Assembly: GCA_021162905.1 (NCBI GenBank)
Contig: JAGGXT010000094.1
Coordinates: forward strand, 1-5,659
Source: Candidatus Odinarchaeota archaeon
GTDB lineage: Archaea; Asgardarchaeota; JAGGXT01
Direction: 5' to 3'
DNA length: 5,659 nucleotides
Under the pieces are notes generated by a model that was not told the DNA's origin, did no database searches, and was given only the letters and a program-made list of their open reading frames with translations. The translations under genes and the position numbers were made by a program. Shown here in pieces: positions 1 through 5,110 of the stretch. Every line of letters begins with the position of its first letter. Within the stretch, counting starts at the first letter, position 1.

Positions 1-38
1 AACGTTATGTTAAAAATTAGGTGCCTAATACATAATAA

Positions 39-58
39 CTTTGTTTTATTCAACAAAG
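39..58. repeat. Small hairpin, 7-bp stem and 6-nt loop
   Basis: CTTTGTT (39-45) and AACAAAG (52-58) are perfect inverse complements around a 6-nt loop. The hairpin lies beyond the end of the minus-strand flavin reductase gene and near the left window edge. It could help end that transcript or one entering from the left, but neither side is followed by a long U tract, so the role is unproven. Confidence 0.35.
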
Positions 59-70
59 CAAAGTAAAGAG

Positions 71-82
71 AAAATATAAAAA
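71..82 (-). terminator. Possible U-rich terminator of the flavin reductase gene
   Basis: Read on the minus strand, the 3' flank of the flavin reductase gene contains U5 (78-82) and U4 (71-74) tracts about 35-45 nt after the stop codon. Archaeal RNA polymerase commonly terminates at U-rich tracts without a required hairpin. The call rests on composition only; in an AT-rich genome such tracts also arise by chance. Confidence 0.3.
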
Positions 83-114
83 TAGTGTTTTTAGCCAAAT
101 AGTGAAAAGAGTAT

Positions 115-675
115 TTAGTATTTTACTGCTTCAACCTTTGATTTTTCATCAATCGTACAGAAAGTACTTCCTCCAACATGTAAAAGCGGTTTAATAGTAG
201 AAAGTATTGGAGTTAGCTTATGAGGCTCATAGTACTTGTTATCATAATGAATTGCAACTACACGACCAATAAAAAATGCATGATCACCAACCGGAATTTC
301 TTTTTCCACTTTGCATTCTATATTGGCTATGCATTCCTTAACTAGAGGAGGTTTAACAATCTTTGCTTTCATTGGAGTAAGACCAAAATGCTCAAATTTA
401 TTTATATCTCTGCCAGAGACAGTACCTATTCCAAATACCTTTTCGCATAATTCAATTGTAGGAACACAAATAACAAATTCTTTTGTTTTAGAAATAAGTT
501 TGTAGCTATATCTTTTGTAACCTATCGATATTCCCAACAATGGTGGACTAAAGGATAATGGAGTTGACCAAGCAACTGTAATAAGATTAGGATTTCCTTT
601 TTCGTCGACGCATGAGACTAAAATCGTAAGAGACGGGTATAATAAGTGATAGGCATATGATAACTCATTAATCAT
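115..675 (-). CDS. Flavin reductase-like FMN-binding protein
   Basis: The 186-aa product fits the flavin reductase-like FMN-binding split-barrel family, which includes NAD(P)H:flavin and ferric reductases and flavoredoxins such as Archaeoglobus FeR. Recognisable family blocks are the Asn-Leu-Ile-Thr...Ala-Trp-Ser-Thr-Pro-Leu-Ser-Phe-Ser-Pro-Pro stretch (about residues 30-45, FMN/phosphate region), VSGRDINKFE (about 86-95), the IECKVE strand (about 119-124), GDHAFFIGRV (about 130-139) and a C-terminal HVGG (166-169). There is no signal peptide or membrane segment, so it is likely cytosolic. The start is taken at ATG 675 because GGTGAT lies 4 nt upstream; a GTG at 687 in the same frame would overlap that site. 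It stands alone on the minus strand, 214 bp from the next gene, with its own promoter and operator-like palindromes. The electron donor and substrate (flavin, iron chelate or a partner protein) cannot be told from sequence. Confidence 0.85.
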   Translation of the reverse strand: MINELSYAYHLLYPSLTILVSCVDEKGNPNLITVAWSTPLSFSPPLLGISIGYKRYSYKLISKTKEFVICVPTIELCEKVFGIGTVSGRDINKFEHFGLTPMKAKIVKPPLVKECIANIECKVEKEIPVGDHAFFIGRVVAIHYDNKYYEPHKLTPILSTIKPLLHVGGSTFCTIDEKSKVEAVKY

Positions 676-679
676 AAAT

Positions 680-685
680 ATCACC
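680..685 (-). promoter_or_regulatory. Ribosome binding site fixing the flavin reductase start
   Basis: On the minus strand GGTGAT sits 4 nt before ATG 675. It is the same hexamer that precedes korA and matches the archaeal anti-SD complement GGAGGTGAT. It selects ATG 675 over the GTG codons at 687 and 684, which lie over or within the site. Confidence 0.7.
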
Positions 686-698
686 ACACAAAATGATT

Positions 699-720
699 AA
701 CAATTGTTTCATTGTACAAT
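699..720. promoter_or_regulatory. Two adjacent 10-bp palindromes, putative operator
   Basis: AACAATTGTT (699-708) and ATTGTACAAT (711-720) are each perfect palindromes, separated by 2 bp, and together give four ACAAT/ATTGT half-sites. They lie between the minus-strand TATA-like box (about 730-739) and the flavin reductase ribosome binding site, at the expected transcription start (about 705-710). A repressor bound here would block initiation. The symmetry is seen directly; the operator role is inferred. Confidence 0.45.
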
Positions 721-728
721 CTCATTAA

Positions 729-740
729 GAATATAAAAAT
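729..740 (-). promoter_or_regulatory. TATA-like promoter of the flavin reductase gene
   Basis: Minus-strand TTTTTATATT (739-730) resembles an archaeal TATA box. Adding the usual 25-27 bp gives a start near 708 and a leader of about 33 nt containing GGTGAT. This is the best TATA match upstream of the gene, but the whole gap is AT-rich. Confidence 0.45.
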
Positions 741-798
741 ATTATAGCATTGCTGATAACTTTAGTTGCTACAAGAGTTTTTTCATAAGCGTAGCATG

Positions 799-852
799 TT
801 AGTGTTAGGGGGAATAATTAAAATATTAATATTTTTTGCTCCCTAACACTAA
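799..852. repeat. 54-bp element with 12-bp perfect inverted ends and a central palindrome
   Basis: TTAGTGTTAGGG (799-810) is the exact inverse complement of CCCTAACACTAA (841-852). One G-T pair and one G-C pair (811-840, 812-839) extend the stem inward to 14. The AT-rich centre holds a second perfect palindrome, AAATATTAATATTT (821-834). It lies 37 bp after the archaemetzincin stop codon and about 60 bp upstream of the flavin reductase TATA-like box. No U tract follows on either strand, so it is not a classic intrinsic terminator. It could be an RNA 3'-end stabiliser, a protein-binding site, or the remnant of a very small inverted-repeat element. The gap 676-889 holds no other gene that I can see. 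Confidence 0.55.
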
Positions 853-889
853 TAACTCAAACATCATTATAATGTATGTAATTGTTTTA

Positions 890-1444
890 TTATTCCTGAA
901 ATGTCTTAATTATTGATTTAAGCCTTACAGAACAGCGATCGCAGAAATATTTACTCTTATAATCAACCTCAATAATACTATTACTAAAACGCATAACACA
1001 TTTTGGGTTTGAGCAATGAGAAAAACCAAGGGTATGACCTAACTCATGGACTGCTTCCTTAATAGCTCGTTCAATAAAGAGATCCCTATTGAATGGTCTT
1101 CTGTAAACCTCTGGATTTAACATATATAGTGACATTACAGCTCCACGACAGTTTAAGCAAGCAATCCCAAAAACAAAGTTTAAACTCCCAGAGTAAATAT
1201 TTAAGTTTGTAACTGCTAAAACTCGATGATAACCTTCCTCTTCAGCTACTTTTCTTGCAATAGTTAAAAAATAATCCGCAACATACTGATCTCTTGATGG
1301 AACATAAGCTTCTTCAGGCGGAGGTATTATACTATCATCTATTTTTACGGATACATCTTTATATACATCAACAAGGCCATTGCCAATTTCCTCTAGAATA
1401 TCATATTCAACATCATTTATTCGAACTAGCAAAATCTTCAGCAA
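890..1444 (-). CDS. amzA: Archaemetzincin family zinc metalloprotease
   Basis: The 184-aa product is an archaemetzincin, a compact cytosolic metzincin-type peptidase found widely in archaea; natural substrates are unknown. The signature is clear: HELGHTLGFSHC (133-144) gives the three catalytic zinc ligands His133, His137 and His143 and the general base Glu134. Cys144, Cys149, Cys168 and Cys171 form the family's second, structural zinc site, and Met151 sits in the conserved Cys-x-Met position. The spacing from Met151 to Cys168 is 16 residues, one fewer than the 17 usually quoted for the family. Length is typical and no signal peptide is present. The start is TTG at 1444, supported by GGAGGT 7 nt upstream. 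It is the last gene of a probable three-gene minus-strand operon, 42 bp after the zinc-ribbon regulator. Confidence 0.93.
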   Translation of the reverse strand: MLKILLVRINDVEYDILEEIGNGLVDVYKDVSVKIDDSIIPPPEEAYVPSRDQYVADYFLTIARKVAEEEGYHRVLAVTNLNIYSGSLNFVFGIACLNCRGAVMSLYMLNPEVYRRPFNRDLFIERAIKEAVHELGHTLGFSHCSNPKCVMRFSNSIIEVDYKSKYFCDRCSVRLKSIIKTFQE

Positions 1445-1451
1445 TTAGTAA

Positions 1452-1457
1452 ACCTCC
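1452..1457 (-). promoter_or_regulatory. Strong ribosome binding site selecting the TTG start of amzA
   Basis: Minus-strand GGAGGT lies 7 nt before TTG 1444. No ATG occurs near the expected N-terminus, so this site is what justifies the TTG start. Confidence 0.75.
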
Positions 1458-1486
1458 AGAAGATAGAAGGTCAAACTCCAGCAATA

Positions 1487-1807
1487 CTATCTCTCTTTTT
1501 TAATTATTTTAAATTTGGGTGGAGAAATCCACTCACTTTTACACTTAGGACATCTTGATGGATCCAGGCTTGCTCCCTCTTTAAAGACAAATCCGCATTT
1601 TCTACATTGAGCAGGAACCATGACAAGTTGATATTTTCCGCCCTCTATTTTTCTTACAGACTTGGCTATGTGTTTTAAGTCGTTTAAAATTAACCGGATA
1701 TCTCTTTCATCGAGAAATAGAGCAATATCTCTAGCTGATAGTGGTTCCTCAGATGTTAAAAGAATGTTAATAATTTTTTCTCTACGTGTCTGCATCTCTT
1801 CAGCCAA
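1487..1807 (-). CDS. Winged-helix DNA-binding protein with C-terminal zinc ribbon, predicted transcription regulator
   Basis: The 106-aa product has two parts. Residues about 5-62 look like a winged helix-turn-helix (RREKIINILLTSEEPLSARDI start, then a helix-rich segment and a GGKYQL wing). Residues about 66-95 form a zinc ribbon with Cys68-x2-Cys71-Gly and Cys86-Pro-x-Cys89. This matches an archaeal family described as predicted HTH regulators fused to a zinc ribbon; targets are unknown. It ends in a Lys-rich tail. The start is placed at TTG 1807 because GGAGG lies 7 nt upstream; a TTG at 1825 in the same frame would put that site inside the gene, and ATG 1795 is possible but more distant. 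It lies 49 bp after the phosphorylase gene and 42 bp before amzA, so it is probably cotranscribed with both and might regulate its own operon (inference). Confidence 0.8.
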   Translation of the reverse strand: MAEEMQTRREKIINILLTSEEPLSARDIALFLDERDIRLILNDLKHIAKSVRKIEGGKYQLVMVPAQCRKCGFVFKEGASLDPSRCPKCKSEWISPPKFKIIKKER

Positions 1808-1814
1808 CGAGAAG

Positions 1815-1819
1815 CCTCC
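1815..1819 (-). promoter_or_regulatory. Ribosome binding site deciding the regulator start
   Basis: Minus-strand GGAGG, 7 nt before TTG 1807. It argues against the longer reading from TTG 1825, which would add six residues encoded by the site itself. Confidence 0.65.
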
Positions 1820-1856
1820 ATACAATAATCAAAAGCAATAATAAAATAGTAAGTAG

Positions 1857-2699
1857 TTAGTCTATTATTGCTTCTCTAATTAAATCCTTACAATTGCAAC
1901 TTCTTTCTTTTGGCAACCTTTTTATTGTTTCAAGGAATATATTACGTACATCTCCTATTCTCTTAGCGAATATCTCGATGACTTCCTCATGAGAGACTTT
2001 ACCTTGTATACCAGCTGCCCAATTTGTGACAATAGCTATAGTTGCATAACAGATACCAAGTTCTCTTGCAAGGACAACCTCTGGTACATTTGTCATCCCA
2101 ACAAGATCTCCGCCCATAATTTTTATAGCATTGATTTCAGCAGGAGTCTCGAATCTTGGTCCTTCAGTAGCAGCATAAGTCCCCTTCTCATGACATTTAA
2201 TATTGAGATCAGCACATACATCAAGTATTATTTTTCGAATTTCAGGGCAATATGGTTGTGTTACATCAATATGAACTACTTTAGCCATAGGAGGTTTATC
2301 TGGTAGCACTTTAATAGGTATCTCACCATCATAGAATGTGTAGACCCTTGATTTTGTAAAATCTATAAACTGATCTACAACTACGAGATCACCGGGTTTC
2401 ATTAGCTTATTTAGAGAACCCGAAGCACTTGTAGAAATTATCCTCTCCACACCAAGTGTAAAAAGACCATAAATGTTTGCTCTATAATTTATCTTGTGAG
2501 GGGGGACTTCATGTTTTATTTCGTCGCTACCTGGCCTAGCATGCCTTGGTAAAAACGCAACTTTTTTACCATGAATTTCGGCAATTGATATTTTTGGTGT
2601 TACACCAAATGGTGTATCAACGAACATAGTTTCGGCTTCTTCAAAAAGATTATAAAAGCCAGAACCACCAATTATTGCGATTTCAGCTTTTTTTCCCAT
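1857..2699 (-). CDS. mtnP: MTA phosphorylase-family purine nucleoside phosphorylase, predicted 6-oxopurine type
   Basis: The 280-aa product belongs to the trimeric purine nucleoside / 5'-methylthioadenosine phosphorylase family, which splits nucleosides with phosphate into base and ribose 1-phosphate (or methylthioribose 1-phosphate). Motifs run in order: GGSGFY (11-16), PRHARPG (51-57), PPHKINYRAN (66-75), TSASGSL (90-96), TYAATEGPRFET (174-185), GMTNVPEVVLARE (201-213) and TNWAAGI (225-231). The purine-pocket positions carry Glu184, Asn226 and Ala228, and His237 follows in SHEEV. In human MTAP the matching positions are Ser178, Asp220, Asp222 and Val233; human PNP has Glu201, Asn243 and His257. 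By this comparison the enzyme prefers 6-oxopurines, so methylthioinosine or inosine/guanosine are likelier substrates than MTA; the symbol is a family label only. A CxC motif (Cys268, Cys270) near the C-terminus matches disulfides described in hyperthermophile members. GAGGTG (2705-2710) lies 5 nt before the ATG. First gene of the probable minus-strand operon. Confidence 0.9.
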   Translation of the reverse strand: MGKKAEIAIIGGSGFYNLFEEAETMFVDTPFGVTPKISIAEIHGKKVAFLPRHARPGSDEIKHEVPPHKINYRANIYGLFTLGVERIISTSASGSLNKLMKPGDLVVVDQFIDFTKSRVYTFYDGEIPIKVLPDKPPMAKVVHIDVTQPYCPEIRKIILDVCADLNIKCHEKGTYAATEGPRFETPAEINAIKIMGGDLVGMTNVPEVVLARELGICYATIAIVTNWAAGIQGKVSHEEVIEIFAKRIGDVRNIFLETIKRLPKERSCNCKDLIREAIID

Positions 2700-2743
2700 A
2701 GTAGCACCTCACAACGAAACTTGATAAAAATGTAAGAGTTGAA

Positions 2744-2776
2744 ACTATTAAATTTTCGCAAATCTTTTTAAAAAAT
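2744..2776 (-). promoter_or_regulatory. Candidate TATA region for the phosphorylase operon
   Basis: Two TATA-like stretches can be seen on the minus strand: AAAATTTAATAG (2758-2747) and TTTTTTAAAAAG (2775-2764). The first would give a leader of about 25 nt, similar to those predicted for the neighbouring promoters; the second about 45 nt. I cannot choose with confidence. Confidence 0.35.
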
Positions 2777-2804
2777 AAGAACATCTTACTAAATTCAAGA
2801 ATAA

Positions 2805-2817
2805 TGATAGCCTATCA
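2805..2817. promoter_or_regulatory. 13-bp perfect palindrome in the divergent intergenic region
   Basis: TGATAG-C-CTATCA is a perfect inverted repeat with a 1-bp centre. It lies about 30-55 bp upstream of the two candidate phosphorylase TATA boxes and about 145 bp upstream of the korA TATA box, a position that suits an activator of the minus-strand operon or a shared regulator. Apart from this site and the promoters, I see no supportable gene in 2700-3015. Confidence 0.35.
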
Positions 2818-2957
2818 CTGATATAAATAAATATTCAAACTTAGTCTATAGTATTCAATGAGGATAAACGGCTAAGACAATGAGATATTATCACCTTGAA
2901 ACTTATTGTTGTTCTTTCTTTTATGATTATTCCATTTTTGCTTCAATCAATAGTGGA

Positions 2958-2967
2958 TTTTATATAG
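2958..2967 (+). promoter_or_regulatory. TATA-box promoter of korAB
   Basis: TTTTATATAG is a good archaeal TATA box. Initiation about 26 bp downstream would fall near 2989 and leave a leader of about 27 nt that includes GGTGAT at 3004-3009, 6 nt before the korA ATG. Position, spacing and ribosome binding site agree with each other. Confidence 0.6.
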
Positions 2968-3015
2968 AAAAAGTAATAATTAAGTTCTGCATGTTCCAAT
3001 ATTGGTGATTACTTT

Positions 3016-4182
3016 ATGCCCTTTAAGTACCTAAGAAATGGCTATGTAAAACCGGGTGTATATTTTGAGCAAGGAGACATAGTACTAGCCGAGGCAGCAT
3101 TAATGGCTGGAGCACGATTTTTTGCTGGATATCCAATAACACCAGCGTCAGAAATTATGGAACACATGGCGTACCGGCTTCCAATGCTTGATGGAATTTT
3201 TATTCAGATGGAAGATGAAATAGGTGCTATAGCTGCGGTTATTGGTGCTTCATGGGCGGGAATGAAGGCTATGACTGCAACAAGTGGCCCAGGATTCTCT
3301 TTGATGCAAGAAATGATTGGATATGCACACATGACAGAAACCCCTTGTGTAATAGTTGATATGCAACGTGCAGGACCTAGTACGGGACAGGCTACACTAC
3401 CAGGACAAGGAGATGTACAACAAGCTAGATGGGGAACCCATGGGGACCATAGTGCAATAGCACTTGCACCATTCTCAGTGAAAGAAGTTTTTGATATGAC
3501 TATTCGTGCATTTAATCTATCAGAGGAATTTAGATCACCAGTATTCATAATGGGTGATGAGATACTTGGGCATTTAAGAGAAAGAGTAGAGATACCATCT
3601 ATCGATGATATCAAAATCGTTAAAAGAAAAAAGCCTAAAAAGGAAGACGAAATTTTCTTTGGAGGACCAGAGACAGAGATACCACCTATGCCTATAGTAG
3701 GAGAGGGGTATAATGCACTAGTAACGGGATCTACTCATGATGAGAAGGGCTACAGGAAGGTATACGATGTAAATATTCATTATAGATTAGTTTCTCATCT
3801 TGTGAATAAGATAGAGAAAAACAAAGATAAGATTATAGATTACGAGATAATACATACGGACAACCCTGAAGTTCTCATAATTTCCTATGGATCCATGGCA
3901 AGAACAATTCCGGATACTATTCGCCTTGCAAAAAATGAAGGTATTCAGATAATAGGGCTTCGTCTTAAAACTATTTGGCCATTTCCAGATGATATAGTAA
4001 GAAAACTGTCAGATGATGTTGAATACATTTTGGTAGTTGAAATGAACATGGGTCAGATAGTGAGAGATGTAAAGGCGGCAGTTGCCGAGCCTAACAGGGT
4101 TTTCTCTATGCATAGACTTAGTGCAGGATTATTTACACCTTATGAAATCTTAACCGAGGTGAAGAAAATTGTCAAAAAGTGA
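3016..4182 (+). CDS. korA: 2-oxoglutarate:ferredoxin oxidoreductase alpha subunit
   Basis: The 388-aa product is the alpha subunit of a 2-oxoacid:ferredoxin oxidoreductase, closest in recalled sequence to methanogen KorA. The enzyme makes succinyl-CoA from 2-oxoglutarate and CoA, reducing ferredoxin, and can run in the carboxylating direction. The N-terminal pyrimidine-binding domain (about 15-190) has YPITP (39-43), the substrate-contact motif, then QMEDEIGA (64-71) with the cofactor-contacting Glu, TSGPGFSLMQE (89-99) and QRAGPSTGQ (117-125), whose Arg118 is the likely 2-oxoacid carboxylate ligand. A TGSTHDEKG stretch (237-245), close to the TGLTHDE.G signature of KorA, follows; domain II spans about 285-385. 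There is no fused gamma domain (fused forms exceed 600 aa) and no ferredoxin motif. The ATG is set by GGTGAT 6 nt upstream. Overlaps korB by 14 bp. Another 2-oxoacid as substrate cannot be excluded. Confidence 0.9.
   Translation: MPFKYLRNGYVKPGVYFEQGDIVLAEAALMAGARFFAGYPITPASEIMEHMAYRLPMLDGIFIQMEDEIGAIAAVIGASWAGMKAMTATSGPGFSLMQEMIGYAHMTETPCVIVDMQRAGPSTGQATLPGQGDVQQARWGTHGDHSAIALAPFSVKEVFDMTIRAFNLSEEFRSPVFIMGDEILGHLRERVEIPSIDDIKIVKRKKPKKEDEIFFGGPETEIPPMPIVGEGYNALVTGSTHDEKGYRKVYDVNIHYRLVSHLVNKIEKNKDKIIDYEIIHTDNPEVLIISYGSMARTIPDTIRLAKNEGIQIIGLRLKTIWPFPDDIVRKLSDDVEYILVVEMNMGQIVRDVKAAVAEPNRVFSMHRLSAGLFTPYEILTEVKKIVKK
4156..4162 (+). promoter_or_regulatory. Ribosome binding site for korB inside the end of korA
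   Basis: GAGGTGA ends 6 nt before TTG 4169. It fixes the TTG as the korB start and implies coupled translation of the two subunits from one mRNA. Confidence 0.75.
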
Positions 4183-5035
4183 TTCTCAATATTATGAGAA
4201 TCCAGTATTAAATTTTCTAAGGAAAGAAGTCCTACCTACACCATTTTGTCCCGGCTGTGGTAATGGTATTATCGCAAACGCTTTCATTAGAGCAGTAATG
4301 GAGTTAGGATACAAAGACTTTAACAACTTTGTATTTGTAAGCGGGATTGGTTGTGGTGCTTGGATAGTATCGCCCCACTTTAAGGCGGATTCTGTGCATG
4401 TAGCTCATGGAAGAGCGATACCAGTTGCAATAGGAATTAAGTTGGCAAAGCCTCATCTCAAAGTTGTAGTCATTAGCGGGGATGGTGATTTAGCAAACAT
4501 TGGTGGAAATCATCTAATTCACGCAGCTAGACGTAACATAGATATGACAGTAATATTGGTTAATAACATGAACTTTGGGATGACTGGAGGGCAAACATCT
4601 AGCATGACACCTTATGGATTAACAACTATAACTGCACCTTTCGGCAATCCAGAACACCCATTTGATATTTCTGAATTAGTTTACTCCGCTGGAGCTGTTT
4701 TTGTTGCAAGATGGACAACATTTCATGTGCATCAATTGAAAAATTCTATCAAAAAGGCATTAAATACTCAGGGATTTGCATTTATAGAGGTAATTTCGCA
4801 ATGTCCAACTGAACTAGGAAGACGCATAGGAATGGAAAAACCTTCTGAAATGATACGATGGTTCATCAAGAATTCTATACCAATCGAAAGAGCTAAGAAT
4901 ATGCTACCAGAGGAATTAGAAGGAAAATTCATTATAGGAGAATATCCTACCAAGGCAAGACCTTCATTCCTTAAAAGTTTAGAGGTTATTAAGAAAAAGG
5001 CAAAGGAACATTTGTATCAAATTGCAGTGGATTAA
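4169..5035 (+). CDS. korB: 2-oxoglutarate:ferredoxin oxidoreductase beta subunit
   Basis: The 288-aa product is the thiamine diphosphate and [4Fe-4S] subunit that pairs with KorA. The diphosphate/Mg2+ motif starts at GDGD (104-107) and ends at NN (132-133) in VNNMNFGMTGGQ, the usual TPP-enzyme spacing. Four cysteines at the positions expected for the cluster are Cys27 and Cys30 (CPGCG), Cys62 (GIGCGAW) and Cys212 (SQCPT). HGRA (80-83), GGNHLIHAARRN (112-123) and CPTELGRR (212-219) are typical of archaeal KorB. Length is that of the family and it is soluble. It begins with TTG, supported by GAGGTGA, within the last codons of korA, so both are translated from one message in equal amounts. No gamma or ferredoxin-like delta subunit gene follows. 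Confidence 0.93.
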   Translation: MSKSDSQYYENPVLNFLRKEVLPTPFCPGCGNGIIANAFIRAVMELGYKDFNNFVFVSGIGCGAWIVSPHFKADSVHVAHGRAIPVAIGIKLAKPHLKVVVISGDGDLANIGGNHLIHAARRNIDMTVILVNNMNFGMTGGQTSSMTPYGLTTITAPFGNPEHPFDISELVYSAGAVFVARWTTFHVHQLKNSIKKALNTQGFAFIEVISQCPTELGRRIGMEKPSEMIRWFIKNSIPIERAKNMLPEELEGKFIIGEYPTKARPSFLKSLEVIKKKAKEHLYQIAVD

Positions 5036-5080
5036 AATTAGTAATAATAAATATTAAATATTAAAAGTGTGTATCACTAT

Positions 5081-5088
5081 TATTTTTA
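5081..5088 (+). promoter_or_regulatory. Possible TATA box for a leaderless methyltransferase transcript
   Basis: TATTTTTA is centred about 26 bp before ATG 5111, the spacing expected if transcription starts at the start codon. This would explain why no normally spaced ribosome binding site precedes that ATG. The same T-rich stretch may instead end the korAB transcript. Confidence 0.3.
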
Positions 5089-5098
5089 TTGCCCTTTT
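5083..5098 (+). terminator. Possible U-rich terminator after korB
   Basis: The korAB message would carry U5 (5083-5087) and U4 (5095-5098) tracts within 65 nt of the korB stop. This suits archaeal U-tract termination, but it overlaps the TATA-like candidate and the neighbourhood is AT-rich throughout. Confidence 0.3.
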
Positions 5099-5110
5099 AT
5101 ACAATAGGAG

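Noticed and set aside
767..796. TGCTAC/GTAGCA pair around an 18-nt loop
   Set aside because: Only a 6-bp stem with a long loop; expected by chance in a 200-bp gap.
796..846. A 16-codon plus-strand frame inside the inverted-repeat element
   Set aside because: Too short, no ribosome binding site, and explained by the repeat.
799..852. Intrinsic terminator for amzA
   Set aside because: The stem is strong but no U tract follows it on the minus strand; the T-rich stretch is in the loop, so a terminator call is not justified without transcript data.
676..889. tRNA or structured RNA gene in the gap
   Set aside because: No cloverleaf, TTCGAATC-like T-arm or CCA-compatible acceptor stem could be found; the gap is too AT-rich apart from the inverted repeat.
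1294..1503. A 69-codon plus-strand frame opposite amzA
   Set aside because: Overlaps the conserved amzA N-terminus and its ribosome binding site; no recognisable features.
2896..2967. A 23-codon plus-strand frame starting with TTG that would encode a very hydrophobic peptide (MKLIVVLSFM start)
   Set aside because: It looks like a membrane peptide or signal sequence, but it has no good ribosome binding site, its end overlaps the korA TATA box, and AT-rich DNA easily yields hydrophobic short frames.
2880..3008. A 42-codon plus-strand frame ending just before korA
   Set aside because: It runs through the korA promoter and ribosome binding site, has no upstream binding site, and its composition (many Tyr, Phe, Ile, Ser) looks like translated intergenic DNA.
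3204..3614. A 136-codon minus-strand frame opposite korA
   Set aside because: Opposite a conserved enzyme domain; rich in Ser, Ile and Cys with no family features, as expected from the complement of a real gene.
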